A stretch of 64,000 nucleotides of DNA from Eubacterium sp. An11 (lineage in GTDB: Bacteria; Bacillota; Clostridia; Lachnospirales; Lachnospiraceae): positions 1 through 64,000 of the forward strand of contig NZ_NFLV01000011.1 of the NCBI RefSeq assembly GCF_002161065.1, written 5' to 3'. Shown here one piece after another: positions 34,594 through 43,899 of this stretch. The translations under genes and the position numbers were made by a program. Numbering within the stretch: the stretch's first letter is position 1; every line of letters starts with the position of its first letter. The notes below the pieces were generated by a model. It was not told the DNA's origin. It saw nothing but the letters and a program-made list of their open reading frames with translations, and did not search any database.

Positions 34594-34809
34594 AAAAATC
34601 CTGTGCTACGCTGACAAAACAGCAGGTTATGGCTACAGATGAATCAGTGGATACCAAAATTTACGGTCGCGTCTGTCGGGCATGAACCAGCAGAGCAAGC
34701 TGCACAGGCAGCGCTTCTGTCGGTTTGAATCAGGTATTTTTATTATCATCGATAGACCACAGTCAAAAACTGCCACAATCTGTTGTTTCGCCAGGGTAGC
34801 CAGGATTCT
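34594..34809. repeat. Second palindrome of the Gx-apbE spacer (about 215 bp)
   Basis: Roughly 40-nt outer arms (34594-34633 and 34772-34809) are imperfect inverted copies: read on opposite strands both begin AA-ATCCTG, contain GCTAC-CTG, AAACA-CAG and TT-TGGC. The differences are mostly single transitions. Both arms can be read as similar peptides (ILATL-KQQ), suggesting two inverted copies of one ancestral sequence. No gene with a ribosome binding site is seen. Confidence 0.6.
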
Positions 34810-35011
34810 TTGTAAATCTCTATACACGCAGACTGCATTGGGAGAAGACGAGGTATTGATATGGTTTGACGACGACTGTGAGCGCAGGCGTCTGATTTAT
34901 ATTGACGAAATGCAGCCAAGTACCAGTCTGCCGAAGTGGAGGAGGAGAACTTTTATCAATGCCTTGTCTTCGGTAAAGCAGCCTTCTGTGGGCTGCAAAG
35001 AGATTTACAAA
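34809..35011. repeat. Third palindrome of the Gx-apbE spacer (about 203 bp)
   Basis: Perfect 13-bp ends, TTTGTAAATCTCT (34809-34821) and AGAGATTTACAAA (34999-35011), plus an inner 18-bp stem (34844-34861 with 34954-34971) with two G:U pairs. The loop holds smaller pairs such as GACG/CGTC. The element ends 29 bp before the apbE start. Confidence 0.75.
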
Positions 35012-35040
35012 TCCCAATTTATAAAGAAAGGAATTGTTTT

Positions 35041-36207
35041 ATGAGAATCATACAACATGGCGAACCAAACATTTTCCATAAGAGTCGCCGCGTGCGGCGC
35101 GCCGTGCTGCGGGGAAGAGGAATCCGGATAACAGCGCTGGCGCTGGCGGCAGTTTTAGTTCTGTCCTTATCCGGCTGCGCGATGAGAGGCGGCAGTGACG
35201 GGAATTCGCCGGATGGACAGGAAAAGACGGAAGCAGAGACATTTACTGCCACAAATTTTGTGATGGACACAGTGCTGCAGGAGACGATTTATGGCAGCGA
35301 GGATGTCACAAAGGAGATTGCTGACCGGTTGTCGGAGATTGAAATCGGACAGCTTTCCTGGAGAGAGGAAAACAGTGAGGTAGCTCAGATCAATACTCGA
35401 TGCGGGGAGGGAGAGAGTGTTGTCATGAGCGATGATTTTTATCACTGGACAGAAGTCTCTCTGGATTTGGCGAAAAAAAGCGGAGGGGCCTTTGATCCCA
35501 CCATCGGTAATCTGACCCGGCTTTGGAACATAGAGGGAGAGAATCCATCGGTGCCGGCGCAGGCGGATATCGATGAGGCGTTAAAACATGTTGGATATGG
35601 ATATATTAATATAGAAGAAACAGATAAGACTATTTCCATGGCGCAGGGATGTACGCTGGATCTTGGGGCCGTGGGAAAGGGGATTGCCTGTGATGTGACG
35701 AGAGATTATCTGGAGGGACAGGATGGGGTTTCCGGAGCGGTCGTTGCCGTGGGAGGCAGCATCCTCGCCTATGGCAGTAAACCGGATGGAAGCGACTGGA
35801 AGGTGGCCATTCAGGATCCGGAGAAAGAGGAAGGCGAGTACATGGGAGTTCTGAGTCTCCCGGGAACAGTCTGCGTTTCCACCTCCGGCGATTATGAGAA
35901 GTATTTTATCCAGGACGGAAAGCGGTATCATCACATTCTTGATCCGGCTACGGGATATCCGTCAGAGAGCGGTCTTTCCTCTGTCACGGTGATCTGCCCG
36001 GATGAGGGAGAGTGGAAAGACGATGCCGGTCTGCTGTCCGACGGCCTGTGTACCGCCTGTTTTGTGCTGGGCAGGGAAAAAGGCATGAAGCTTCTGGAGC
36101 AGTACGGCATGGAAGGCGTTTTTATTGACAAGGATAAAAATGTGAGCGTAACTGACGGCATCGCCGACAGCTTTGAGATTCTCAACGAAGAGTATCAGAT
36201 ACAGTGA
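35041..36207 (+). CDS. apbE: FAD:protein FMN transferase (ApbE lipoprotein)
   Basis: 388 residues. A basic N-terminus of about 30 residues precedes a lipoprotein signal with lipobox LSGC (Cys46). The ApbE domain shows TNFVMDT, GGAFDPTIGNLTRLW, LDLGAVGKGIACD, VAVGGSILAYG, STSGDYEKYF and HHILDPATGYP. It transfers FMN from FAD to Ser/Thr of partner flavoproteins outside the membrane, typically redox-complex subunits. ATG 35041 follows AAGAAAGGA; the open frame from 34936 runs through the third palindrome and is not used. It probably forms a unit with the Gx gene. Confidence 0.93.
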   Translation: MRIIQHGEPNIFHKSRRVRRAVLRGRGIRITALALAAVLVLSLSGCAMRGGSDGNSPDGQEKTEAETFTATNFVMDTVLQETIYGSEDVTKEIADRLSEIEIGQLSWREENSEVAQINTRCGEGESVVMSDDFYHWTEVSLDLAKKSGGAFDPTIGNLTRLWNIEGENPSVPAQADIDEALKHVGYGYINIEETDKTISMAQGCTLDLGAVGKGIACDVTRDYLEGQDGVSGAVVAVGGSILAYGSKPDGSDWKVAIQDPEKEEGEYMGVLSLPGTVCVSTSGDYEKYFIQDGKRYHHILDPATGYPSESGLSSVTVICPDEGEWKDDAGLLSDGLCTACFVLGREKGMKLLEQYGMEGVFIDKDKNVSVTDGIADSFEILNEEYQIQ

Positions 36208-36209
36208 CC

Positions 36210-36440
36210 TTGCGACGCCTCTTTTCCCCCCTTTCTGTCGCATGGCTAAACGAGAAGATGAAAAAGTTCAGCCATGACATCTCGGAAACGCGCTGCCAGG
36301 GCAGCTTACCCGGTGCTGGCGCACCTGTTTCCTCGATTATGGCAGAACGCCATATGCCTGCCAGTGAAAAAAAGTTTGTGCAAATAAATTTGCGACGCAT
36401 CTTTTTTCACATGCCAGACGCATGGCTGAACTTTTTTTAA
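36210..36440. repeat. Inverted/direct repeat element after apbE, ending as a terminator
   Basis: A 16-bp perfect inverted repeat, AAAAAGTTCAGCCATG (36261-36276) and CATGGCTGAACTTTTT (36421-36436), ends in a T run. The left part also holds CATGGCTAAAC (36241-36251), and about 40 bp starting TTGCGACGC are directly repeated at about 36210 and 36389. Inside are GCTGCC-AG-GGCAGC, GGAAAC/GTTTCC and TATGGC-AGAAC-GCCATA hairpins. It separates apbE from the S10 operon and probably terminates apbE transcription. Confidence 0.65.
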
Positions 36441-36447
36441 AAAACGC

Positions 36448-36475
36448 TTGATTTCCTGTAAAATATGTGTATAAT
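36448..36475 (+). promoter_or_regulatory. Promoter of the S10 ribosomal operon
   Basis: TTGATT (36448-36453) and TATAAT (36470-36475) with a 16-bp spacer, 232 bp before rpsJ. Confidence 0.75.
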
Positions 36476-36483
36476 AGAACATG

Positions 36484-36690
36484 TTGTGTGACATGATAGC
36501 GATGAAGCGTGAGGTTGCTGCGCATGGCGCAGGTTTTCCGTGGAGCGAATGTCAAGTCAAGATACTGGCGACAAGTCACTGTACAATAGATACAATCTAC
36601 AGATGCGTAGAGACGCAGTGTGGTATCAAGTATGATACACACGGAGGAGTGTACAGTCACCGCTTGTCGTACTGAATGAAAAGTGCGAAA
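36484..36690 (+). ncRNA. Structured 5' leader of the S10 operon
   Basis: A CTGCGC-ATG-GCGCAG hairpin (36518-36532) is followed by a multibranched domain closed by CGACAAG/CTTGTCG (36569-36575, 36663-36669) and ACTGTAC/GTACAGT (36578-36584, 36651-36657). Inside are TGCGT-AGAG-ACGCA (36604-36617) and a 10-bp GTGTGGTATCA/TGATACACAC stem (36618-36642). Long leaders of this operon are bound by a ribosomal protein product (L4 in E. coli) for autogenous control; which protein binds here is not known. Confidence 0.7.
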
Positions 36691-36707
36691 AGGAGGCGAC
36701 TTTTTTT

Positions 36708-37025
36708 ATGGCAAGTCAAATTATGAGAATCACGTTAAAAGCGTACGATCATCAATTAATCGATGCATCTGCAAAAAGCATTATCGAAACTGTCAAGAAA
36801 ACAGGATCCAAGGTGAGCGGACCGGTTCCGATGCCGACTAAGAAAGAGGTAGTTACCATTCTTAGAGCCGTTCACAAATACAAAGATTCCAGAGAACAGT
36901 TCGAGCAGAGAACTCACAAGAGATTGATTGATATCATCACACCTACGCAGAAAACGGTTGATGCTTTATCAAGACTTGAGATGCCAGCAGGTGTCTACAT
37001 CGACATCAAGATGAAAAACAAATAA
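36708..37025 (+). CDS. rpsJ: 30S ribosomal protein S10
   Basis: 105 residues. [41 protein letters not shown] (split at the conserved loop) is the S10 (uS10) signature, and the protein also acts as NusE in antitermination. First gene of the S10-spc-alpha cluster; AGGAGG at 36691-36696 lies 11 bp before the ATG. A tandem hairpin region separates it from rplC. Confidence 0.98.
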   Translation: MASQIMRITLKAYDHQLIDASAKSIIETVKKTGSKVSGPVPMPTKKEVVTILRAVHKYKDSREQFEQRTHKRLIDIITPTQKTVDALSRLEMPAGVYIDIKMKNK

Positions 37026-37039
37026 TTTATGTCCTATGG

Positions 37040-37120
37040 CTAGTATGATTGCCCCGGGTTGATATTGGGTAATCCGCTGTAGACTAGTATGATTGCGGCA
37101 GCTGCTGCAATCCGCTGTAG
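37040..37120 (+). repeat. Tandemly duplicated hairpin in the rpsJ-rplC spacer
   Basis: Two units, 37040-37082 and 37084-37120, share the flanks CTAGTATGATTGC and AATCCGCTGTAG but differ in the loop. Unit 1 forms an 8-bp stem (37047-37054 with 37067-37074); unit 2 an 11-bp stem (37091-37101 with 37102-37112). Conserved flanks with changed but still pairing interiors suggest an RNA function such as processing, partial attenuation or protein binding. Confidence 0.7.
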
Positions 37121-37139
37121 AAATTAGGAGGAAGACAGA

Positions 37140-37769
37140 ATGAAAAAGGCTATTTTAGCAACAAAAATCGGCATGACTCAGATCTTCGCAGAAGATGGAG
37201 AATTAATTCCGGTTACAGTGTTACAGGCTGGACCATGTGTGGTAACACAGGTTAAAACAGTTGAGAACGACGGTTACAGCGCTGTACAGGTTGGTTTCCA
37301 GGATATGAGAGAAAAATTATCCACCAAACCAATGAAAGGTCACTTTGAAAAAGCAGGCACATCCGTAAAGAGATTTGTAAGAGAGTTTAAACTGGATGAC
37401 GCAGAGAACTATACACTGGGTCAGGAGATCACAGTCGACGTATTCGAGGCTGGCGACAAAGTAGATGCAACTGCTATTTCAAAAGGTAAAGGTTTTCAGG
37501 GTGCTATCAAGAAACACGGACAGCATACCGGTCCTAAGACTCATGGTTCCAAATACCATCGTCACGCAGGTTCCAACGGTATGGCATCTGATCCGTCCAA
37601 GGTTATGAAAGGCAAAAAGATGCCTGGTCAGATGGGACACGTAAAAGTTACTGTTCAGAATCTTGAAGTAGTTAAAATAGATGCAGAGAATAATGTTATT
37701 TTGGTAAAGGGTTCTGTTCCTGGACCGAAGAAAGCTTTAGTAACATTAAAAACATCAGTAAAAGCCTAG
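37140..37769 (+). CDS. rplC: 50S ribosomal protein L3
   Basis: 209 residues (uL3). [15 protein letters not shown] at the N-terminus and the [23 protein letters not shown] loop (cut by convention) that reaches the peptidyl transferase centre are diagnostic. TTAGGAGG precedes the ATG by 10 bp. It follows the duplicated hairpin after rpsJ and is 26 bp before rplD. Confidence 0.98.
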   Translation: MKKAILATKIGMTQIFAEDGELIPVTVLQAGPCVVTQVKTVENDGYSAVQVGFQDMREKLSTKPMKGHFEKAGTSVKRFVREFKLDDAENYTLGQEITVDVFEAGDKVDATAISKGKGFQGAIKKHGQHTGPKTHGSKYHRHAGSNGMASDPSKVMKGKKMPGQMGHVKVTVQNLEVVKIDAENNVILVKGSVPGPKKALVTLKTSVKA

Positions 37770-37795
37770 GCGCTTAAGGAAGGAGGAACTTACAA

Positions 37796-38416
37796 ATGGC
37801 ATCAGTATCTGTTTATAATATGGAAGGTGCTCAGGTTGGTACAATCGAGTTAAGCGATTCTATCTTTGCAGTGCCGGTTAATGAACATTTAATTCATCAG
37901 GCTGTTGTAGCACAGCTTGCTAATAAACGTCAGGGTACACAGAGCGCAAAAACACGTTCCGAAGTACGCGGCGGCGGAAGAAAACCATGGAGACAGAAAG
38001 GAACAGGTCACGCAAGACAGGGTTCCATTCGTGCACCACAGTGGACTGGCGGCGGAATGGTATTCGCACCGAAGCCAAGAGATTATTCCGTAAAAATGAA
38101 CAAAAAAGAGAAACAGCTCGCTATGAAGTCTGTTTTATCTGAGAAAGTAAATGAGAATAAATTCATCGTTTTAGAAGAGCTCACATTACCGGAGATCAAG
38201 ACAAAACGAATCAAAGCAGTTTTAGATAATCTGAAAGTTGAGAAGGCTTTAATCGTGACAAAAGAGAAAGACGATGTTGTGGTTAAGTCCGCTAACAACT
38301 TACCAACAGTAAAAACTGCAGCTCTTAATAACATCAATGTATACGATATCCTGAAATACGATACAATTGTTGTTACCAAAGAAGCAGTTGCAACGATTGA
38401 GGAGGTATACGCATAA
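37796..38416 (+). CDS. rplD: 50S ribosomal protein L4
   Basis: 206 residues (uL4). The exit-tunnel loop is present around residues 45-90 ([19 protein letters not shown]). In E. coli L4 represses the S10 operon by binding its leader; here a comparable structured leader exists but the repressor is not established. Its TAA stop overlaps the rplW start (TAATG). Confidence 0.98.
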   Translation: MASVSVYNMEGAQVGTIELSDSIFAVPVNEHLIHQAVVAQLANKRQGTQSAKTRSEVRGGGRKPWRQKGTGHARQGSIRAPQWTGGGMVFAPKPRDYSVKMNKKEKQLAMKSVLSEKVNENKFIVLEELTLPEIKTKRIKAVLDNLKVEKALIVTKEKDDVVVKSANNLPTVKTAALNNINVYDILKYDTIVVTKEAVATIEEVYA

Positions 38417-38715
38417 TGGCAGATTTAAAATATTATGACGTCATTTTAAAACCAGTCGTTACAGAAAAAAGTATGACTGCTATGGCAGAGAAAAAATATA
38501 CATTCTATGTAAATCCGGACGCTAACAAGAGCCAGATCAAAGAGGCTGTTGAGAAAATGTTCGAAGGCGCAAAGGTTGCTAAGGTCAACACCATGAACCT
38601 GGACGGAAAGAAAAAACGCCGCGGTATGGTTTACGGAAAGACTGCAAAAAGAAAGAAAGCAATCGTTCAGCTTACTGAGGACAGCGCAGATATTCAGATT
38701 TTTGAAGGTCTGTAA
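38416..38715 (+). CDS. rplW: 50S ribosomal protein L23
   Basis: 99 residues (uL23). [13 protein letters not shown] and the [19 protein letters not shown] segment identify it; it lines the exit-tunnel rim and docks trigger factor and SRP. Translationally coupled to rplD; a 68-bp spacer follows before rplB. Confidence 0.98.
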   Translation: MADLKYYDVILKPVVTEKSMTAMAEKKYTFYVNPDANKSQIKEAVEKMFEGAKVAKVNTMNLDGKKKRRGMVYGKTAKRKKAIVQLTEDSADIQIFEGL

Positions 38716-38783
38716 AAACGACGAGACATTATACGCAATAGAAGCGTGAGACTAAATATTCGGAAACGAAAGGAGAGACAGTA

Positions 38784-39626
38784 ATGGGAATCAAAACATA
38801 TAACCCATATACACCTTCCAGAAGACATATGACCGGTTCTGATTTCTCTGAGATCACAAAGACTACTCCGGAGAAATCCCTGACTTATTCCTTAAAGAAA
38901 AACTCCGGTCGTAACAATCAGGGTAAGATTACAGTAAGACATCGCGGAGGCGGAGTCAGAAGAAAATACAGAATGATCGATTTCAAGAGAAACAAAGACG
39001 GTATTCCGGCTAAGGTTGTTGCTATCGAATACGATCCGAACAGAACAGCTAATATCGCACTGATCTGCTACGCAGACGGCGTAAAATCCTATATTATCGC
39101 ACCTTATAAACTGGAAGTCGGCACAACCATCATGAATGGTCCTGACGCAGAAATCCACATCGGAAACTGCCTGCCATTAGCAAACATCCCGGTTGGTACT
39201 GAGGTACACAACGTAGAGCTTCATCCGGGAAGAGGCGCTCAGATGGTTCGTTCCGCCGGTAACTCCGCACAGCTTATGGCGAAGGAAGGCAAATATGCCA
39301 CATTAAGACTTCCATCCGGTGAAATGAGAATGGTATCCTTAAACTGCCGTGCAACCATCGGACAGGTTGGAAACATTGATCATGACCTGATCAACATTGG
39401 TAAGGCAGGACGTAAGCGTCACATGGGTATCCGTCCTACAGTTCGTGGTTCCGTTATGAACCCTAATGACCATCCACACGGTGGTGGTGAAGGTAAAGCA
39501 GGTATCGGACGTCCAGGTCCATGTACTCCATGGGGTAAACCGGCTCTCGGCCTGAAGACCAGAAAGAAAAACAAACAGTCCAATAAGATGATTGTAAGAA
39601 CAAGAGACGGAAAGAACGTTAAATAA
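38784..39626 (+). CDS. rplB: 50S ribosomal protein L2
   Basis: 280 residues (uL2). [16 protein letters not shown] at the start and the catalytic-centre-proximal [14 protein letters not shown] motif near 223-236, with its conserved His, are typical. GAAAGGAGAG lies before ATG 38784. Confidence 0.98.
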   Translation: MGIKTYNPYTPSRRHMTGSDFSEITKTTPEKSLTYSLKKNSGRNNQGKITVRHRGGGVRRKYRMIDFKRNKDGIPAKVVAIEYDPNRTANIALICYADGVKSYIIAPYKLEVGTTIMNGPDAEIHIGNCLPLANIPVGTEVHNVELHPGRGAQMVRSAGNSAQLMAKEGKYATLRLPSGEMRMVSLNCRATIGQVGNIDHDLINIGKAGRKRHMGIRPTVRGSVMNPNDHPHGGGEGKAGIGRPGPCTPWGKPALGLKTRKKNKQSNKMIVRTRDGKNVK

Positions 39627-39641
39627 ATAAGGAGGTAACAC

Positions 39642-39923
39642 ATGGCTCGTTCACTGAAAAAAGGACCATTTGCTGATAAAAGTTTATTAAAAAAAGTAGA
39701 TGAGATGAATAAGTCCGGCGACAAGAGTGTAATTAAAACATGGTCCCGCCGTTCTACGATTTTCCCGACATTTGTAGGTCATACATTTGCCGTACATGAC
39801 GGAAGAAGACATGTGCCTGTATATGTAACAGAGGATATGGTTGGACATAAATTAGGAGAATTTGTTTCCACCAGAACTTACAGAGGACATGGTAAAGACG
39901 AGAAGAAGAGTAAAGTTAGATAG
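39642..39923 (+). CDS. rpsS: 30S ribosomal protein S19
   Basis: 93 residues (uS19). [19 protein letters not shown] and [19 protein letters not shown] are diagnostic. It lies in the 30S head beside S13, 15 bp after rplB with AAGGAGG upstream. Confidence 0.98.
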   Translation: MARSLKKGPFADKSLLKKVDEMNKSGDKSVIKTWSRRSTIFPTFVGHTFAVHDGRRHVPVYVTEDMVGHKLGEFVSTRTYRGHGKDEKKSKVR

Positions 39924-39950
39924 TTGACAGCCTGAAAGGAGGGTTCATCC

Positions 39951-40337
39951 ATGGCAAAAGGACATAGATCCCAGATTAAGAGAGAAAGAAATGCAAATAA
40001 AGATACAAGACCATCTGCAAAGCTTTCTTATGCAAGATGTTCTGTGACAAAAGCATGTTTCGTACTGGATGCCATCAGAGGCAAAGACGTGGAAACAGCT
40101 TTGGGTATTTTAGAATATAATCCAAGATACGCATCTGAAATCATTGGCAAGTTATTAAAATCTGCCATTGCCAACGCAGAGAACAATAACGGAATGAACA
40201 AAGAGAACCTTTACATCGCAGAGTGTTATGCGAACAAAGGACCGACAATGAAGAGAATCAGAGCCAGAGCACAGGGCAGAGCGTACAGAATCGAGAAGAG
40301 ACAGTGCCACATCACCATCGTTCTGGATGAAAGATAA
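39951..40337 (+). CDS. rplV: 50S ribosomal protein L22
   Basis: 128 residues (uL22). The C-terminal beta-hairpin (GPTMKRIRARAQGRAYRI) that lines the exit tunnel is intact, as is LLKSAIANAENN. GAAAGGAGG precedes the ATG. Confidence 0.98.
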   Translation: MAKGHRSQIKRERNANKDTRPSAKLSYARCSVTKACFVLDAIRGKDVETALGILEYNPRYASEIIGKLLKSAIANAENNNGMNKENLYIAECYANKGPTMKRIRARAQGRAYRIEKRQCHITIVLDER

Positions 40338-40349
40338 GGAGGTTTACAG

Positions 40350-41012
40350 ATGGGACAGAAGGTTAATCCTCATGGTTTAAGAGTCGGAATCATCAAGGAT
40401 TGGGATTCAAGATGGTATGCAGAGAAAGATTTCGCAGACAATCTTGTTGAAGACGATAAAATCAGAAAATATATTAAAAAGAGATTATACAGCGCTGGAA
40501 TTTCCAGAACGGAAATTGAGAGAGCGTCTGATCGCTTAAAACTCATCATTCACACCGCTAAACCGGGTATCGTAATCGGCCGCGGCGGTTCCGCAATCGA
40601 GGAATTAAAGAAAGAGCTTCAGAAACTCACATCCAAAAAGCTCATGATCGAGATCAAAGAGGTTAAGAGATACGATGTGGATAAAGATGCTCAGCTGGTT
40701 GCAGAAAACATCGCACAGCAGCTGGAAAACCGTATTTCCTTCCGTCGTGCAATGAAATCCTGCATGCAGAGAACAATGAGAAACGGCGCTTTAGGTATTA
40801 AAGCATCCTGTTCCGGACGTCTGGGCGGTGCTGATATGGCGCGTACAGAGTTCTACAGCGAGGGAACAATTCCTCTGCAGACACTGAGAGCTGATATTGA
40901 TTATGGTTTTGCCGAAGCTGATACCACTTACGGAAAAGTAGGTGTAAAGGTTTGGATTTACCATGGTGAAGTACTTCCTACAAAGGAAACTAAGGAAGGG
41001 AGCGATAAATAA
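40350..41012 (+). CDS. rpsC: 30S ribosomal protein S3
   Basis: 220 residues (uS3). [19 protein letters not shown] at the N-terminus, a KH domain with [16 protein letters not shown] (GxxG loop) and the C-terminal [19 protein letters not shown] block. The stop overlaps the rplP start (TAATG). Confidence 0.98.
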   Translation: MGQKVNPHGLRVGIIKDWDSRWYAEKDFADNLVEDDKIRKYIKKRLYSAGISRTEIERASDRLKLIIHTAKPGIVIGRGGSAIEELKKELQKLTSKKLMIEIKEVKRYDVDKDAQLVAENIAQQLENRISFRRAMKSCMQRTMRNGALGIKASCSGRLGGADMARTEFYSEGTIPLQTLRADIDYGFAEADTTYGKVGVKVWIYHGEVLPTKETKEGSDK

Positions 41013-41452
41013 TGTTAATGCCAAAAAGAGTGAAACGCCGTAAACAGTTCCGTGGTTCCATGACTGGAAAGGCTACAAGAGGAAATAAAATTACTTACGG
41101 TGAATTTGGTCTGGTCGCACAGGAGCCTGCATGGATCAAATCCAACCAGATTGAAGCAGCCCGTATTGCCATGACTCGTTACATGAAGCGTGGCGGTAAA
41201 GTATGGATCAAAATCTTCCCGGATAAACCGGTTACAGCGAAACCTGCTGAAACCCGTATGGGTTCCGGTAAAGGTTCACTGGAATATTGGGTAGCAGTAG
41301 TTAAACCAGGTCGTGTAATGTTTGAAGTTGCTGGAGTACCTGAAGAGACAGCGAGAGAAGCTTTACGTCTTGCAATGCACAAATTGCCTGTAAAATGTAA
41401 AATCGTTTCTCGTGCAGATTTAGAAGGCGGTGATAACAGTGAAAACAACTAA
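41012..41452 (+). CDS. rplP: 50S ribosomal protein L16
   Basis: 146 residues (uL16). [13 protein letters not shown] and the KMRxG-like [18 protein letters not shown] segment (near the A-site tRNA) identify it. Overlaps rpsC at its start and rpmC at its end. Confidence 0.98.
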   Translation: MLMPKRVKRRKQFRGSMTGKATRGNKITYGEFGLVAQEPAWIKSNQIEAARIAMTRYMKRGGKVWIKIFPDKPVTAKPAETRMGSGKGSLEYWVAVVKPGRVMFEVAGVPEETAREALRLAMHKLPVKCKIVSRADLEGGDNSENN

Positions 41453-41642
41453 GTATGTAGAAGATTTAAGAACAAAATCCATCGCAGAACTTAATGAGGA
41501 ATTAGTAGCTGCTAAAAAGGAATTATTTAATTTAAGATTCCAGAACGCAACAAATCAGTTAGATAACACCAGCAGAATCAAAGAAGTCAGAAGAAACATT
41601 GCCAGAATCCAGGGAATCATCGCTGAAAAGAATGCTGAGTAA
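41439..41642 (+). CDS. rpmC: 50S ribosomal protein L29
   Basis: 67 residues (uL29) from GTG 41439, which gives the usual [14 protein letters not shown] start; GTG 41430 is also open but lacks a site. Contains [18 protein letters not shown] and [10 protein letters not shown]. It lies inside the 3' end of rplP. Confidence 0.95.
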   Translation: MKTTKYVEDLRTKSIAELNEELVAAKKELFNLRFQNATNQLDNTSRIKEVRRNIARIQGIIAEKNAE

Positions 41643-41662
41643 TCGGGAAGGAGGAATTTGTT

Positions 41663-41917
41663 GTGGAAAGAAACCTGAGAAAGACTCGTGTAGGTCTCGT
41701 AACAAGCGACAAGATGGATAAGACAATCGTTGTCAGCGTTACTGATAATGTAAAACATCCTTTATACGGTAAGATCGTAAAAAGAACCTATAAATTAAAA
41801 GCACATGACGAAGAGAATCAGTGCAGAATCGGTGACAGAGTAAGAGTAATGGAGACAAGACCTTTATCCAAGGATAAGAGATGGAGACTTGTCGAGATTG
41901 TTGAAAGAGCTAAATAG
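41663..41917 (+). CDS. rpsQ: 30S ribosomal protein S17
   Basis: 84 residues (uS17), GTG start after [25 protein letters not shown] and the C-terminal [18 protein letters not shown] match the OB-fold protein that binds 16S helix 11. Confidence 0.98.
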   Translation: MERNLRKTRVGLVTSDKMDKTIVVSVTDNVKHPLYGKIVKRTYKLKAHDEENQCRIGDRVRVMETRPLSKDKRWRLVEIVERAK

Positions 41918-41940
41918 TTAGCACGGAAGGAGGAAACAGC

Positions 41941-42309
41941 ATGATTCAGCAGGAATCAAGACTCAGAGTTGCTGACAATACAGGAGCAAAAGAACTTCTT
42001 TGTATCCGTGTTATGGGCGGCTCAACAAGAAGATATGCTAATATCGGTGATATCATCGTTGCCACGGTTAAAGACGCAACACCAGGCGGTGTTGTAAAGA
42101 AAGGTGACGTAGTGAAAGCCGTTGTTGTTCGTACGAAAAAAGGTGCTCGCCGTAAAGACGGTTCCTATATCAAGTTTGACGAAAATGCTGCAGTAATTAT
42201 CAGAGATGATATGAACCCAAGAGGAACCCGTATTTTTGGACCGGTTGCCAGAGAGCTTCGTGAAAAGAAATTTATGAAGATCGTTTCCTTAGCACCGGAA
42301 GTATTATAA
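41941..42309 (+). CDS. rplN: 50S ribosomal protein L14
   Basis: 122 residues (uL14). [27 protein letters not shown] (abridged here) and [24 protein letters not shown] ends are diagnostic. Spaced 23 bp after rpsQ with GGAAGGAGG. Confidence 0.98.
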   Translation: MIQQESRLRVADNTGAKELLCIRVMGGSTRRYANIGDIIVATVKDATPGGVVKKGDVVKAVVVRTKKGARRKDGSYIKFDENAAVIIRDDMNPRGTRIFGPVARELREKKFMKIVSLAPEVL

Positions 42310-42321
42310 GGAGGTATTTTC

Positions 42322-42630
42322 GTGGCTCAGAAGATTAAAAAAGACGATATGGTAAGAGTGATTGCCGGTAAAGATATCGACAAAGAAGGAAAGGTCATCG
42401 CAGTTGACAGAAAAAACCACAGAGTCATCGTGGAAGGTGTCAACATGCTTACAAAACATACAAAACCAAGTATGCAGAATCAGGCTGGCGGAATCATTCA
42501 TCAGGAAGGACCGATTGATGTGTCCAACGTAATGCTTCTTCATAAAGGTCAGCCGACAAGAGTTGGTTTCAAATTTGTTGACGGTAAAAAAGTTCGTTTC
42601 GCAAAATCCACCGGCGAAGTTATTGACTAA
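42322..42630 (+). CDS. rplX: 50S ribosomal protein L24
   Basis: 102 residues (uL24), GTG start after AAGGAGG. KKDDMVRVIAGKDIDKEGKV is its KOW motif, followed by GGIIHQEGPIDVSNVML. Confidence 0.98.
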   Translation: MAQKIKKDDMVRVIAGKDIDKEGKVIAVDRKNHRVIVEGVNMLTKHTKPSMQNQAGGIIHQEGPIDVSNVMLLHKGQPTRVGFKFVDGKKVRFAKSTGEVID

Positions 42631-42653
42631 TTTAAGAGAGGAGGCTGACAAAG

Positions 42654-43193
42654 TTGAGTAGACTGAAAGAAATGTATGACAGCGAGATCAAAGCTGCCAT
42701 GATGAAAAAGTTTGGCTATAAAAATGAAATGCAGATTCCAAAGCTCGTAAAAATTGTTGTCAATATGGGTGTTGGTGATGCGAAAGATAATCATAAATTA
42801 CTGGATGCGGCTGTAAATGATATGCAGATCATCACAGGTCAGAAAGCCGTTATCTGTAAAGCAAAGAAATCAGTTGCGAACTTCAAGTTAAGAGAAGGAA
42901 TGCCGATTGGCTGTAAAGTAACATTAAGAGGCGATAGAATGTATGATTTTGTTGACCGTCTTGTTAATCTTGCTTTACCACGTGTACGTGACTTCAGAGG
43001 TGTTAATCCTAACGCTTTCGACGGAAGAGGTAATTACGCACTGGGAATTAAGGAACAGCTTATCTTCCCTGAAATCGAGTACGATAAGGTAGAAAAAGTC
43101 AGAGGTATGGATGTAATCTTCGTTACAACCGCTCACACTGATGAAGAAGCCCGCGAATTACTTACTTTATTCGGAATGCCGTACGCAAAATAG
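42654..43193 (+). CDS. rplE: 50S ribosomal protein L5
   Basis: 179 residues (uL5), with a TTG start in frame with the conserved [11 protein letters not shown], after [31 protein letters not shown] and the C-terminal [19 protein letters not shown] are typical. Binds 5S rRNA. Confidence 0.97.
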   Translation: MSRLKEMYDSEIKAAMMKKFGYKNEMQIPKLVKIVVNMGVGDAKDNHKLLDAAVNDMQIITGQKAVICKAKKSVANFKLREGMPIGCKVTLRGDRMYDFVDRLVNLALPRVRDFRGVNPNAFDGRGNYALGIKEQLIFPEIEYDKVEKVRGMDVIFVTTAHTDEEARELLTLFGMPYAK

Positions 43194-43208
43194 TTAGGAG
43201 GATTTCTA

Positions 43209-43394
43209 ATGGCTAAAAAAGCAATGAAAATTAAACAGCAGCGTAAACAGAAATTTTCTACAAGAGAATATTCCCGCTGTAGAATCTGTGGCCGTCCACA
43301 TGCTTATTTAAGAAAATACGGAATCTGCAGAATCTGCTTCCGTGAATTAGCATACAAAGGTCAGATACCTGGAGTTAAGAAAGCAAGCTGGTAA
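43209..43394 (+). CDS. rpsZ: 30S ribosomal protein S14, zinc-binding type Z
   Basis: 61 residues. Cys24-x2-Cys27 and Cys40-x2-Cys43 form the zinc site of the short C+ form (uS14), replaced by zinc-free paralogues under zinc limitation in some bacteria. No such paralogue is in this window. Confidence 0.97.
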   Translation: MAKKAMKIKQQRKQKFSTREYSRCRICGRPHAYLRKYGICRICFRELAYKGQIPGVKKASW

Positions 43395-43426
43395 AACAAG
43401 CGAATCAGGAAGGAGGCAAAACCAAC

Positions 43427-43828
43427 ATGACAATGAGTGATCCTATTGCAGATATGCTTACAAGAATCCGTAATGCGAACACTGCAAAACACGATACAGT
43501 AGATGTACCTGCATCTAAAATGAAACTTGCCATCGCAGATATCCTTTTAAAAGAAGGATACATCAAAAGCTACGATGTAATCGAAGATGGAATTTTTAAG
43601 ACAATCCGTATCACATTAAAATACGGTGCAGATAAAAATGAAAAGATTATTTCCGGTCTGAAGAGAATTTCCAAACCGGGACTTCGAGTATACGCTGACG
43701 TTGAGAACCTTCCACGGGTACTTAACGGTTTAGGTGTGGCTATCATTTCCACAAACAAAGGCGTTCTCACAGACAAAGAAGCTCGTTCCATGAACGTTGG
43801 CGGAGAAGTTCTTGCCTTCGTATGGTAA
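43427..43828 (+). CDS. rpsH: 30S ribosomal protein S8
   Basis: 133 residues (uS8). [15 protein letters not shown] at the N-terminus and the C-terminal [26 protein letters not shown]. In E. coli S8 represses the spc operon at the rplE start. ATG 43427 is preceded by AAGGAGG; ATG 43433 is possible. Confidence 0.97.
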   Translation: MTMSDPIADMLTRIRNANTAKHDTVDVPASKMKLAIADILLKEGYIKSYDVIEDGIFKTIRITLKYGADKNEKIISGLKRISKPGLRVYADVENLPRVLNGLGVAIISTNKGVLTDKEARSMNVGGEVLAFVW

Positions 43829-43855
43829 AAATATTATTATAAACTGCTGAAAACA

Positions 43856-43877
43856 GAAGAGACGAAAACGTCTCTTC
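43856..43877 (+). other. Hairpin in the rpsH-rplF spacer
   Basis: A perfect 9-bp stem GAAGAGACG-AAAA-CGTCTCTTC lies in the 71-bp spacer, ending 11 bp before the rplF AAGGAGG. No T run follows, so it is more likely a processing or stability element than a terminator. Confidence 0.7.
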
Positions 43878-43899
43878 CGACAATCTAAGGAGGTGCACT

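Noticed and set aside
34428-35044. Open frames on both strands (for example 34682-35044 plus, 34633-34827 minus) in the Gx-apbE spacer
   Set aside because: They have no ribosome binding site, run across palindromes and match no family; the inverted arms explain the similar peptides.
36182-36400. A 72-residue minus-strand frame after apbE
   Set aside because: It coincides with the repeat/terminator block and lacks a translation signal.
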